A DNA stretch of 57,295 nucleotides from Methanogenium sp. (GCA_030595665.1 JAUVCV010000013.1:1-57295); one strand, 5' to 3'; shown: positions 25,159 to 34,465, counted from the stretch's first letter. Made by a program: numbers and translations. Notes: a model not told the origin generated them from the letters alone.

Positions 25159-25521
25159 ATGGGAAGGATTCTGGTCGTTGATGATACACTCTTTATGAGA
25201 ACGCTTCTTAAAAATATTTTGTTCTCCGGGAATCATGATATTGTGGGTGAAGCTGAGAATGGAGAAGATGCAGTTGAGAAATATACATCACTTCAGCCTG
25301 ATCTTGTTACAATGGATATTGTAATGCCGAAAAAAAACGGGATTGAAGCTTTAAAAGAAATTATGGCAATTAATCCGAAAGCAAAAGTGATTATGTGCAC
25401 TGCTGTCGGACAGGAACAGATGGTAAAACTTGCCATAAAAACGGGTGCCAAAGGGTACATTGTAAAACCATTCCAGGCACCTAAGGTTATAGAAGAGATA
25501 AACAGCGTATTAAAATCGTAA
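25159..25521 (+). CDS. cheY: Chemotaxis response regulator CheY
   Basis: 120 residues, a single receiver domain. Acid pocket D8/D9 (LVVDDT), phosphoacceptor D53 (TMDIVMP), a threonine in CTAVGQ, and lysine in YIVKPF. CheA phosphorylates it and CheF carries its signal to the archaellum motor. It is the first gene of the che operon, 10 bp before cheB. Confidence 0.95.
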   Translation: MGRILVVDDTLFMRTLLKNILFSGNHDIVGEAENGEDAVEKYTSLQPDLVTMDIVMPKKNGIEALKEIMAINPKAKVIMCTAVGQEQMVKLAIKTGAKGYIVKPFQAPKVIEEINSVLKS

Positions 25522-25531
25522 ACCTGTCATT

Positions 25532-26554
25532 ATGCTAAGAGTTCTCATTGTCGATGACTCAGTATTTATCCAGACTGTTTTATCTGACTTACTTAATCGT
25601 GCCCCGGGAATAAAAGTTATTGGAACAGCATGCAATGGCATTGAAGCACTTTCAATGATTGAAGAGCTTAAGCCGGATGCTATGACACTTGATATCCAGA
25701 TGCCTCAGATGGATGGAATTGAAACACTGAGGCATATCAAACATCTATCGTATAAACCTAAAATTCTGATATTAAGTACACTGGCTGCACGCGATGCTGA
25801 ACTGACGTACAAAGCTTTGCGTCTGGGTGCTGATGATTTCATGCTAAAACCCCGTAATATTTCAAAGATGCGGGGTATTGAAAATGAATTAACAACTAAG
25901 TTAAAACAGCTTATAAGTATCACAGAATCACAGAAATGTGCACCTGATACGAACGTTCCTGCAAAAAACATCATTTTAATTGGTTCGTCTGCAGGAGGGC
26001 CCCCGATGCTGGATCAATTGTTTTCAAATCTGAAAGGACAACAAAATGCTGCGTTTGTAATTACACAGCATATGCCGGAAGGATTTACGGCGGCTCTTGC
26101 AGAACGGCTGAACAGAATATGTCCCATGCCTGTTAAAGAAACAGTCAGCGGCGATATACTCAACAATGGCAATGTATATCTCTCCAAAGGAGGGTATCAC
26201 ACCGTAATATCCCGGCATGTTGATAAAAAGGGCCGTCAGGGTGGACAGATAACACTGACAAAATCAGCTCCGGTTCATGCCGTTCGTCCTGCTGTTGACA
26301 TCACATTCTCTTCAGCTGCGAAGGTATTTGGAAAGAACTGTCTTTCTGTCATTCTCAGTGGAATGGGGAATGATGCAGGAGAAGGAGCACTTGCAATAAA
26401 AAATGCCGGAGGCAGCACCATTGCCGTTCGGGAAGAAGATTGTCTGGTGTATGGTATGGTCCGGTCTGCACTAAAGCGGGATTCTATTGATAAAGTCATT
26501 CCACTAAACAGAATTCATCGTGAAATTATGAAATACATCGAACAGAAGGAATAA
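25532..26554 (+). CDS. cheB: Chemotaxis protein-glutamate methylesterase CheB
   Basis: 340 residues. Receiver domain 1-120 with D54 (TLDIQMPQMDG); a linker; methylesterase domain from about 145 with the serine site GSSAGG, the histidine TQHMPEGFT, and the aspartate in LSGMGNDAGEGA. It demethylates or deamidates receptors as part of adaptation and is activated by CheA. The methyltransferase partner CheR is not next to it, although the two are often adjacent. cheA begins 3 bp after its stop. Confidence 0.95.
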   Translation: MLRVLIVDDSVFIQTVLSDLLNRAPGIKVIGTACNGIEALSMIEELKPDAMTLDIQMPQMDGIETLRHIKHLSYKPKILILSTLAARDAELTYKALRLGADDFMLKPRNISKMRGIENELTTKLKQLISITESQKCAPDTNVPAKNIILIGSSAGGPPMLDQLFSNLKGQQNAAFVITQHMPEGFTAALAERLNRICPMPVKETVSGDILNNGNVYLSKGGYHTVISRHVDKKGRQGGQITLTKSAPVHAVRPAVDITFSSAAKVFGKNCLSVILSGMGNDAGEGALAIKNAGGSTIAVREEDCLVYGMVRSALKRDSIDKVIPLNRIHREIMKYIEQKE

Positions 26555-26557
26555 ATC

Positions 26558-28846
26558 ATGACTGAAGATGATACATACCGGAAACTCTTTGTTGCTGAAT
26601 CCATAGAAAACCATGAAAATATTGTAAAAAATCTCTTAATTCTTGAAAATGGATCCGATGAGACAGCAATTGACGAGATATTCCGTGCAGCACATACACT
26701 GAAAGGAATGTCAGCATCAATGGGATTTGATGAGATGGAAACACTCTGCCATTCTATGGAAGATGTCCTGCATCTTATTCGAAGTGGTGAGCGCAGTGTC
26801 GATAAAGATCTTATTGATATACTCCTTGCCTGCACTGACAGAATTGAAGAGATGCTTGACGATATTGAATCGGGTGGAGACAGTTCTTCTTTCAATTCAC
26901 AGGAATTGACAGAACAGCTGAAATCACTGATATCCGAAGAAAATATGATATCAGGAGATGAATCTAAACGTGATTCTCAAGTCAATGTGGATTGTCCGGA
27001 ACAAACGGAAACGTATTCACATCATATTACTCTGACTGTTGATGAAACCAGTCAGATGAAGGATATCCGTGCACTTTTTGCCCTTGCAAATCTGAAAGAG
27101 ATCGGAGATATTATCAGCTGCATGCCAACCCCTGAGAAACTGGAATCATCAGAATCAGGTTTCAGTGGCACGATGAGTCTGTATATTCTTACCGATTCGG
27201 ATGAAGATACCATTCGGAATGCAGCAACCGTCTCTGAAGTAACAGACGTCACCATAGTGCCATTTATCTTATCACAGGAAGTGCAGACTGAAGAACAGGT
27301 ATTCACAGATGGTGCTCTTAACTCTGGTGAAAATCTCTTTAAGATTATCATTACCGTTTCAAAAGAGAGTGATCTGGGAGATGTACGGGCACTGATTGCA
27401 TATCAAAATCTGGCTGATATCGGACACATCATTTCATCTGAACCATCTCATCAGGATCTTGATGATGGTGGGAATTTTTCCGGAATATTAACAGTCATCC
27501 TTCAATCTGATGCCGGAGCAGGAGCATTACACGATGCAGCATCAGGTGTTGATATTCAAAATGTTCTGGTTGAACCATTTGCAGAGGAAAATAACACAAA
27601 TAATACCATTGAATCAGGTTCTGATGCAAAAGATTCAGAAGATGGTGCAGTAAACAGTCCGGAAAAAACTCCGGAAAAAACTCCGGAAAAAACGCCAAAA
27701 AAATCTAAAAAGAAAGAAGTACAGAATATCAGAGTAGAGATTCACCGGCTTGACCAGATGATGAATCTTGTAGAGGACCTCGTCATTACCGGAGGAAGAC
27801 TCCGGCAGATTGCCCTCCAGTACAACAGCAAGGAGATGGATGAATCACTCAATATGGTCAGCCGTTCTGTTTCTGATTTACAAAATCTCATGATGAATAT
27901 CCGGATGATTCCTCTCAGCCAGATATTTAACCGGTTTCCCCGTGTTGTAAGAGACGTTGCAATACATGATGGAAAAGAAGTGGAATTCACCATGACCGGA
28001 GCGGAAACAGAGCTTGACAGAAGCGTTATAGACGGGCTGGGAGATCCTCTGCTCCATCTGATCCGAAATGCAGTAAACCATGGTATTGAGAGGCCAGAAC
28101 AACGTTTAAAGGCAGGGAAAAATTCAAAAGGGACTGTTGCCCTCTCGGCATGGAGAGAACAGGGAAATGTCGTTATTCAACTGAAAGATGATGGCGGGGG
28201 TATTTCTCCGGACATAATTCTTTCAAAAGCCATAGAAAAAGGACTTGTTGCAGCTGAACAATCAAACAATCTGACCCGGGAAGAAATTATTGATTTCCTT
28301 TTCATGGCAGGTTTTTCCACTGCAGACGAAATTACTGACATCAGTGGGAGAGGTGTTGGACTGGATGTAGTGAAAAATGCCATTGAATCGTTAAAAGGAA
28401 CAATCAACGTAGAAAGTGAAGAAGGTAAAGGATCAACATTTACGCTGATTCTTCCGCCTACAATGGCAATAATTGAAGTAATGATGGTCAGGATTAATGG
28501 GAAACGGTGTGCAATTCCCATTGCTGCGGTTATAGAAGTTGCAAGAATTGACCGTGATGCAATTACCCGGATTGGAAAAAGTGAAGCCATTCCATTCAGG
28601 GGTGAAGTCCTTCAGATTCATCACTTAAATGAAATGTTTAAGGGAGAAAGCAACGGGGATATTGTTGTTGTCATACAATATAAAGGTACAAAGTGTTGTA
28701 TCCCGGTTGATATAGTGGAAGGGCAACAGGAAGTCGTTGTCAAACCATTAAGTAACGTAATTGGAACATGTAAGGGAGTAAGTGGCGTCACGATTCCCGG
28801 CGATGGTGACGTAGTTCCCATTCTCGATGTAAACTCAATGATATAA
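26558..28846 (+). CDS. cheA: Chemotaxis histidine kinase CheA
   Basis: 762 residues. HPt domain 1-110 with phosphorylated H46 (FRAAHTLKGMSAS). Two P2-like regions, about 155-237 and 260-342, repeat each other (MKDIRALFALANLKEIGDII versus LGDVRALIAYQNLADIGHII). A charged linker (343-388) contains PEKT repeats. Then P3 dimerisation (HRLDQMMNLVEDLVITGGRL), P4 ATPase with N box HLIRNAVNHGIE, G1 DDGGGI, G2 GRGVGLDVV, and G3 GKGSTFTL, and a CheW-like P5 domain (about 630-762). It phosphorylates CheY and CheB in response to receptor arrays. Confidence 0.96.
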   Translation: MTEDDTYRKLFVAESIENHENIVKNLLILENGSDETAIDEIFRAAHTLKGMSASMGFDEMETLCHSMEDVLHLIRSGERSVDKDLIDILLACTDRIEEMLDDIESGGDSSSFNSQELTEQLKSLISEENMISGDESKRDSQVNVDCPEQTETYSHHITLTVDETSQMKDIRALFALANLKEIGDIISCMPTPEKLESSESGFSGTMSLYILTDSDEDTIRNAATVSEVTDVTIVPFILSQEVQTEEQVFTDGALNSGENLFKIIITVSKESDLGDVRALIAYQNLADIGHIISSEPSHQDLDDGGNFSGILTVILQSDAGAGALHDAASGVDIQNVLVEPFAEENNTNNTIESGSDAKDSEDGAVNSPEKTPEKTPEKTPKKSKKKEVQNIRVEIHRLDQMMNLVEDLVITGGRLRQIALQYNSKEMDESLNMVSRSVSDLQNLMMNIRMIPLSQIFNRFPRVVRDVAIHDGKEVEFTMTGAETELDRSVIDGLGDPLLHLIRNAVNHGIERPEQRLKAGKNSKGTVALSAWREQGNVVIQLKDDGGGISPDIILSKAIEKGLVAAEQSNNLTREEIIDFLFMAGFSTADEITDISGRGVGLDVVKNAIESLKGTINVESEEGKGSTFTLILPPTMAIIEVMMVRINGKRCAIPIAAVIEVARIDRDAITRIGKSEAIPFRGEVLQIHHLNEMFKGESNGDIVVVIQYKGTKCCIPVDIVEGQQEVVVKPLSNVIGTCKGVSGVTIPGDGDVVPILDVNSMI
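27660..27695 (+). repeat. 12-bp tandem repeat within cheA
   Basis: CCGGAAAAAACT is repeated in tandem, with a third degenerate unit, and encodes the PEKTPEKTPEKTPKK linker. Unit length is a multiple of three, so copy number changes would keep the frame and only vary linker length. Confidence 0.75.
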
Positions 28847-28856
28847 GGTGAATAAA

Positions 28857-29474
28857 ATGGATTTAAATGACCAACAACTGGATATGCTTAAGGAAATGGG
28901 AAATATTGGTGCATCACATGCAGCGACATCTCTTTCCCAGATGTTGATGTGTGAAATTGAAATGACCGTGCCAGAGGTTTCTGTTATTGATATTTCCCAG
29001 GTAAATAAGTACTTCGGTGAAGAAGTTTCGGCTATGGTTGTCTTCGAAATACAGGGAGAAATACAGCCTGCCGGTTATATTGTCTGTCATGTCCCAAAAT
29101 TATCGGCCATACGACTTACCAACACGATGCTTGGTTCAACTGATGAAGACCGGGATTTCAATGAAATGGATGAGAGTGCAATCACAGAAATTGGCAATAT
29201 TATGATATCCCATTTCCTTGATGCAACGGCAGAACTTCTTGGTGTTGTCATGTTGCCGTCACCACCCATGGTGGCAATTGATATGGCCCTTGCTGCCTTT
29301 GAAAATATTATTGCGCAGGTGACGTCAGGAGATATTAATGAAATTATCCTCTTCTCGACTGAACTCAAATCCACAAATAATGATATCAAAAGTACAATTG
29401 TTATGCTGCCAAAAGAAGAAAATCTCAAGCAGATTCTGGTACTTCTCAACAATCTGATAAATCCGGAGATATAA
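28857..29474 (+). CDS. cheC: CheY-P phosphatase / CheD regulator CheC
   Basis: 205 residues from ATG 28857 with GGTGA upstream; an in-frame GTG at 28848 would add three residues. It has the CheC repeats: LDMLKEMGNIGASHAATSLS near the N-terminus and DESAITEIGNIMISHFLDAT at about 107-126, each with the E-x2-N-type phosphatase motif (EMGN, EIGN). CheC dephosphorylates CheY-P and binds CheD in euryarchaea and Bacillus/Thermotoga. It lies between cheA and cheD as in other euryarchaeal operons. Confidence 0.94.
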   Translation: MDLNDQQLDMLKEMGNIGASHAATSLSQMLMCEIEMTVPEVSVIDISQVNKYFGEEVSAMVVFEIQGEIQPAGYIVCHVPKLSAIRLTNTMLGSTDEDRDFNEMDESAITEIGNIMISHFLDATAELLGVVMLPSPPMVAIDMALAAFENIIAQVTSGDINEIILFSTELKSTNNDIKSTIVMLPKEENLKQILVLLNNLINPEI

Positions 29475-29489
29475 AGGCGGAACTTCTCA

Positions 29490-29981
29490 ATGGATAACCA
29501 AAATGCAGATCATTCAAAGGGAGTGAACGTCGGAATTGGAGAGTACAAAACCGGAATCTCAAAAATTTCATCGATTGGGCTTGGATCATGTGTTGCCTTC
29601 ATCCTGTATGACAGAAAACTAAAAACGGGTGGACTGGTACATGTGATGTTGCCTGACAGTAATGGCAAAACCGAACGACCGGGAAAATTTGCTGATACTG
29701 CAGTGCCTCTTCTGATTTGTGAAATGGAAAAACGTGGTTCATCACGGAGGAATTTATCTGCACATCTGGTGGGGGGGGCAAGTATGTTTCAACAGTTTAA
29801 AGGAAATCTGGATATTGGAAATCGAAATATATGTGCTTTGAAAGAGTATCTCAATGAATTGCGTATTCCCATTGAATCCGAAGATACAGGTGGAACATCC
29901 GGGAGAACAGTGTATTTTTTTCCGGAAGACGAAGGAAAAATCGCCGTTCGAAGAGCAGATGGAAAATGTTACGAGCTATAG
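29490..29981 (+). CDS. cheD: Chemoreceptor glutamine deamidase CheD
   Basis: 163 residues. Catalytic Cys34 (GLGSCVAFILYD) and His51 (GGLVHVMLP) have the spacing of 17 found in the family; AHLVGGASMF and the C-terminal sheet also match. It deamidates receptor glutamines and its activity is modulated by CheC. The last 16 bases overlap the start of the propeller gene, which shows that this unrelated-looking gene is part of the che operon. Confidence 0.95.
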   Translation: MDNQNADHSKGVNVGIGEYKTGISKISSIGLGSCVAFILYDRKLKTGGLVHVMLPDSNGKTERPGKFADTAVPLLICEMEKRGSSRRNLSAHLVGGASMFQQFKGNLDIGNRNICALKEYLNELRIPIESEDTGGTSGRTVYFFPEDEGKIAVRRADGKCYEL

Positions 29982-31045
29982 CTATTTGCACTATCCTGTT
30001 TTGCATCATTATTCCGGTATCAGGAACAATAGTTACCTATATACCGGATGATGAATCCATTTCCTCACTTGATGTCAGGGATATCAGTGAAAGCCATGAC
30101 GGTATTATTGCCTTTGCAACAACAAACGGTCTTTCTCTTTTTGATTCAGAATGGGCAACAATTCAGGCGGAACCATGGGAATATGATACCGGACTACAGG
30201 ACAATTATATTCAGACAATAGAATATGACAAATATAATTTACTCTGGCTTGGTTTTTCAGCAGGGCCGCAACAATATGACGGAATAACATTTACCCGAGT
30301 CGGTACAGACCAGATTTTTTCCACAATGCCTATACATGATATTCTCCGTGATAACGATACAATCTGGATTGCAAATGGAAATTCCGGGTTAAATCGTTTA
30401 TCCGGGGGGAAATGGGAATGGATCCGTCCATTTGCAGATAATGGTCCTGGTGCCTATTATATTACTTCTATGGCAAAGGATCATGCAACGGGAAATATTA
30501 TTCTGACAACCCACCTCAATGGTGTCTGGAAAGGGGTATCAGAAGGAAAGGAAATACAATTTTCACAAATTCCCATCCCTGAAGAAAAATTCGGGAAAAT
30601 GACCCGGGTAGTGGATTATCCGTTTGGTGGTGTAATTCTTTTTAATGATAATACCATTCTGTATTATTCAGAATCGGGTGGTATTGTTCCCATCACCGAT
30701 TCTGCAGCCCTTGGATTTGGCGTTACCCGAATAAATGATGTTGCAGTGACAGAGGATGGGGTATTTGTTATTGGTACAAATAACGGCCTTTATGGATATC
30801 ATACGTATGAGATTATCATCCATATTACCCGAAATACAAACGAAATTACCAATAATGAAGTGACAAAAGTCTTCTCTGACTCAAAAGGACGATGGTGGTT
30901 TATTACCAAAGGAGAAGCAGGATACTATCAGTCAGACAATATACCTGAGAAAATACCGGTGACAATCGTAAATGAATATAAATCGGATAATTCAGACGAG
31001 ACAGGATCATCCCCTCCTATCCAGGTACCGGTTCATTATGTATAA
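29966..31045 (+). CDS. Secreted beta-propeller protein coupled to cheD
   Basis: 359 residues. A signal peptide (AIAICTILFCIIIPVSG) precedes repeated blades of the two-component-regulator propeller type (DISESHDGIIAFATTNGLSL, NLLWLGFSAGPQQYDGITF, DTIWIANGNSGLNRLSGGKW, DGVFVIGTNNGLYGYHTYEI, DSKGRWWFITKGEAGYYQ). Such propellers form the sensor part of hybrid kinases, but no membrane helix or kinase follows here; the chain ends in a short Pro/Ser tail. It overlaps cheD by 16 bp, so expression with chemotaxis genes is expected. A periplasmic sensor or surface-binding role is inference. Confidence 0.78.
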   Translation: MLRAIAICTILFCIIIPVSGTIVTYIPDDESISSLDVRDISESHDGIIAFATTNGLSLFDSEWATIQAEPWEYDTGLQDNYIQTIEYDKYNLLWLGFSAGPQQYDGITFTRVGTDQIFSTMPIHDILRDNDTIWIANGNSGLNRLSGGKWEWIRPFADNGPGAYYITSMAKDHATGNIILTTHLNGVWKGVSEGKEIQFSQIPIPEEKFGKMTRVVDYPFGGVILFNDNTILYYSESGGIVPITDSAALGFGVTRINDVAVTEDGVFVIGTNNGLYGYHTYEIIIHITRNTNEITNNEVTKVFSDSKGRWWFITKGEAGYYQSDNIPEKIPVTIVNEYKSDNSDETGSSPPIQVPVHYV

Positions 31046-31051
31046 TATAAT

Positions 31052-32242
31052 TTAAGTCTGAATTTTCATCACTTTTTTTGCATACAGATCAATAGAATCA
31101 ATAAACAGCATACGGGCCTGTCTGGATTCTTCTTCATTTCCGGTAAATATATGCTGAGCGATATAATCTAACGGGATGAAATAATATGACAATGACTTAA
31201 ATCTGTGCGATAACTCATTAAACTGGATATTTGCTTCATCCTTCTGGTCTTTTAAGACATAAAATGCCCAATCAAAAATTTGTATCAGGTAAACAGGCAT
31301 TTCTTTCTCTGTTGCCATCGTACGGTACTGAGTATATGATGTTTTTCCTGTGGCAATAAGAGAAAGCTTCAGTCCATAGTATATTGGTTCAAGACTATCA
31401 GGATATTGCTGTATCATCTGTTTTACAATCCCGTTTGCTCCAATCCCATCACCACGTTCAAGTCTGAGATTGAATGATTCACGGAGGAAATCAAGGTCAT
31501 TGAAAAACTTTACCGTTGCAATATTAAGCAGTTCAACCCGTCTTGCCTCATTGTGATCCTTTTTTGCCTTTTCCAGGCCAATCCAGATGAACCATTTTTC
31601 ATTTGGAAACCACCAGTGGGTCATTTTAATCATAAACCAAAATGCTTTTTCAATGGCTTCATCATCGCATAAGTCCAGTGGTTTCAGGCGATACAGAGGG
31701 GGGGCAACCCGCACCATTTCCAGTAACTGTTCCCGTGCTGCAAGTTCATTCTCCTGTTTTTGTCGTGATAATTCGGAACTTTCATCCCCCTGTCCGGATT
31801 TAGAGATGGAATAATAACAATATGCGATATAAAATCCTATTCTGGCGTCATGTTTCCAGTAATCCCTAAAATAGGTGATTGCATCCTGGAAATGCCCTGA
31901 TGAGAGAAGCTGCAATCCACCGAGAATTCTGAGAGAAGCCTTTCCTGAAGAACGTTTTGAACGAATAGTAGTCTTTATTATGCGTTCAATGTACTGCGTT
32001 GAACCTCCCTGACTACTCTTCGTCATTACCCGATATGCAATACTGTCAATAAATTCATCATATACCGCATAATCAATATCAGGAAAGCCATTGTCCAGTG
32101 CAGATACGATATGAGCAAAAAAAACAGGGAGATTTACATCTATTTTGTCCGTATTTTTATCGATATATAAATAAAGATCCTGTCGTAGACTATCTATTTT
32201 TTCATACCGGATTGCATCCCCGAGTTTCTCTCCCTTTGCCAT
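31052..32242 (-). CDS. Helical repeat (TPR-like) protein, unknown function
   Basis: 396 residues, ATG at 32242 with GGTGAGAT immediately upstream. Mostly alpha-helical; segments such as LRILGGLQLLSSGHFQDAIT and YFRDYWKHDARIGFYIAYCY look like tetratricopeptide-type helical pairs. No signal peptide or catalytic motif. I do not recognise the family. It is convergent with the chemotaxis operon, its stop lying 6 bp from the propeller stop, and in the same direction as ABCE1 upstream (44 bp gap), so cotranscription with ABCE1 is possible. Confidence 0.7.
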   Translation of the reverse strand: MAKGEKLGDAIRYEKIDSLRQDLYLYIDKNTDKIDVNLPVFFAHIVSALDNGFPDIDYAVYDEFIDSIAYRVMTKSSQGGSTQYIERIIKTTIRSKRSSGKASLRILGGLQLLSSGHFQDAITYFRDYWKHDARIGFYIAYCYYSISKSGQGDESSELSRQKQENELAAREQLLEMVRVAPPLYRLKPLDLCDDEAIEKAFWFMIKMTHWWFPNEKWFIWIGLEKAKKDHNEARRVELLNIATVKFFNDLDFLRESFNLRLERGDGIGANGIVKQMIQQYPDSLEPIYYGLKLSLIATGKTSYTQYRTMATEKEMPVYLIQIFDWAFYVLKDQKDEANIQFNELSHRFKSLSYYFIPLDYIAQHIFTGNEEESRQARMLFIDSIDLYAKKVMKIQT

Positions 32243-32286
32243 ATCTCACCAACTATAACTCAATTGATCTTTTATAATGATAATCC

Positions 32287-34062
32287 CTACGAATTTGAAA
32301 CGTCTGCGTAATAATATTCGCCCTTTGCCCGCTGTTCCCTGTCAAGATAGGATTCCGGTTTATTTATCCGTGGTCGTCCTGACTGATCCCTCCTGAATGT
32401 TATTCCCAGTCCTTTCAGGAAATGGTTCATACCGTCTTTCATATCATAGGGGCCATATGCAGAACCACTGACACCGGGTGTCCCGTCAAAGACAAGCATT
32501 CGCTCACTGATCATATCAATAAGATAAATATCATGATCGATTACAATGATTCCAGCCTCATTCCCTTCTGCATGCCGGCGAAGAACCCGTGCCAGTTTCA
32601 CCCTCTGTTCAACATCCAGATGAGCACTTGGTTCATCAAGAATATAGAGATCAGCATCCTGTGAAAGACAGATTGCAATTGAAACACGCTGCAGTTCACC
32701 ACCACTCAGCTGATCCACAGATGACTGAAGAAGGGGGGTAATTGACAGAGGTTCAATAATTTCATGCTGATAATACGAGGAATCAAATGAACGGCTTGCC
32801 TGCCTCAGAAGGAATTCGACTGAAACCGATGAGTCGGCTTTTACATACTGTGGTTTGTATGCAATTTTAATTTTTTTGTCCATCACGCCGCGGTCAGGTT
32901 TTTCAACACCGGCAAGAATCTTTGCAAACGTACTTTTACCAATACCATTTGCACCGACAAGACCCAGCACTTCTCCTGCCTGTATTTTCCCGGCAGAGAT
33001 GGTAAGAGAAAAGGTATCACCATATTTCTTCTCCATCTCCGGAAATTCAATGAGTGTCGGACGGACAACATCCCGTTTGTGGAACCGTTTTTCAAAGGTG
33101 ACAGCATAATCCCGGAAACGAACATTTTCTTCCGGTAAAAATCCTTCCAGGTATTGATTAATGCCAATCCTCACCCCTTTTGGCCGGGTAATGATACCAA
33201 AAACACTGGGTTTTCCGTAGGCAACATGTACGGTATCTGCAAGCATATCCAGAATGGCAAGGTCATGCTCTACAATGATCACCGGTCGTGTCTCTGCCAG
33301 TTCCCGGATAAGTTTTGCTGCGACCATCCGCTGATAGATATCAAGAAACGGCGTGATTTCATCAAGGAAATAAAAATCAGCATCACGTGAGAGACAGGCA
33401 GCAATGGCAATGCGCTGCAGTTCACCACCACTTACGTTTCCAATCGGACGGTCAAGAATGGCTTCAAGGGAAAGTTCACGGATATAATAATCCAGCATCC
33501 CCCGTTCATCTGTTGATGTCAGAAGATCAGACACCGTCCCCTGAAACACCTTTGGAATATAATCAATATACTGCGGTTTCAGTGATGGTTTAATTGATGA
33601 TTTTGAGACCTGCTGAAGGTATTCATAGAGTTCCGTTCCGGTATATTGTTTTAATATTCCTTCCCAATTGGCATCATCTCCGGGATTGCCCAGATTCGGG
33701 ACAATCTGGCCGCAGAGGACTTTTACCGCAGTACTTTTTCCGATACCATTTGCTCCCAGAATCCCGGTTACTTTCCCATCAACCGGAATGGGAAGTCCAT
33801 ATAATGCAAATCCGTTTGTCCCATAGCGATGTGTCGGATTATCCAGTTCTTCGGGCAGGGTCACGATATCAAGTGCACCGAACGGGCATTTTTTGACACA
33901 GATACCACATCCGACACAGAGTTCCTCTGAAATAATCGCTTTTCCCTCCTCTCCGATAACAATCGTTTCATCACCGGTACGGACACGCGGGCAGTACAAA
34001 ATACATTCTTTGCCACACTTTATCGGGTGGCACCGATCTCGATGAACAACAGCTATTCGCAT
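32287..34062 (-). CDS. abcE1: Ribosome recycling ATPase ABCE1 (Rli1)
   Basis: 591 residues. The N-terminal Fe-S domain has cysteines in KCGKECILYC and LCVGCGICVKKCP. Two nucleotide-binding domains follow: Walker A GANGIGKST at 103-111, signature NVSGGELQRIAIA, Walker B DFYFLDEITPFLD; and Walker A GANGIGKST near 372, signature LSGGELQRVSIA, DLYILDEPSAHLD. ABCE1 splits 70S ribosomes into subunits after termination or after Pelota-mediated rescue. Pelota is encoded about 2.3 kb away in this same cluster. Confidence 0.97.
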   Translation of the reverse strand: MRIAVVHRDRCHPIKCGKECILYCPRVRTGDETIVIGEEGKAIISEELCVGCGICVKKCPFGALDIVTLPEELDNPTHRYGTNGFALYGLPIPVDGKVTGILGANGIGKSTAVKVLCGQIVPNLGNPGDDANWEGILKQYTGTELYEYLQQVSKSSIKPSLKPQYIDYIPKVFQGTVSDLLTSTDERGMLDYYIRELSLEAILDRPIGNVSGGELQRIAIAACLSRDADFYFLDEITPFLDIYQRMVAAKLIRELAETRPVIIVEHDLAILDMLADTVHVAYGKPSVFGIITRPKGVRIGINQYLEGFLPEENVRFRDYAVTFEKRFHKRDVVRPTLIEFPEMEKKYGDTFSLTISAGKIQAGEVLGLVGANGIGKSTFAKILAGVEKPDRGVMDKKIKIAYKPQYVKADSSVSVEFLLRQASRSFDSSYYQHEIIEPLSITPLLQSSVDQLSGGELQRVSIAICLSQDADLYILDEPSAHLDVEQRVKLARVLRRHAEGNEAGIIVIDHDIYLIDMISERMLVFDGTPGVSGSAYGPYDMKDGMNHFLKGLGITFRRDQSGRPRINKPESYLDREQRAKGEYYYADVSNS

Positions 34063-34076
34063 AGTATATCACAAAA

Positions 34077-34427
34077 TTATTGTATTGTAAGGAGAATTGT
34101 CCAGGATATAAACCAGAACGCAAATGCCATAAAACTCTGGTAAAACCAGTCTTTTCCACCCAGTTCAGATACATCCATCTTCATGAGCATGAATATATGT
34201 TTCTGGAATACCATTGCACCGAGGAGAATGAGAAGTCCTATGACACCCTGACTATCACTCTGAACAAGGATAAATGAGAGAATTCCGGCGATAATTCCCA
34301 TAATGCTTGCAATACCCGTACGGATAATGCGCTCATTATGCTCTTTTCTCTTTTGTTCTCCGGACTTGACAATTCTTGCCTCAGTTCCGTTGGAAACATT
34401 TTCTTCAGTCATCCAGACACCAGTCAT
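34077..34427 (-). CDS. EMC6-like small membrane protein
   Basis: 116 residues (a second ATG at 34412 would give 111). After a charged N-terminus there are three hydrophobic segments: IASIMGIIAGILSFILVQ, VIGLLILLGAMVFQ and a terminal FAFWFISWTILLTIQ preceded by GGKDWFYQSFMA. The KDW plus FWFISWTILL end is typical of archaeal EMC6-like proteins, relatives of the eukaryotic ER membrane complex subunit. That suggests a part in membrane protein insertion. It lies 14 bp upstream of ABCE1 and divergent from the RqcH gene with only 38 bp between them. Confidence 0.62.
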   Translation of the reverse strand: MTGVWMTEENVSNGTEARIVKSGEQKRKEHNERIIRTGIASIMGIIAGILSFILVQSDSQGVIGLLILLGAMVFQKHIFMLMKMDVSELGGKDWFYQSFMAFAFWFISWTILLTIQ

Positions 34428-34465
34428 TATAATTTTGTCTTAGAACAATATGTAATTTGGTATAT

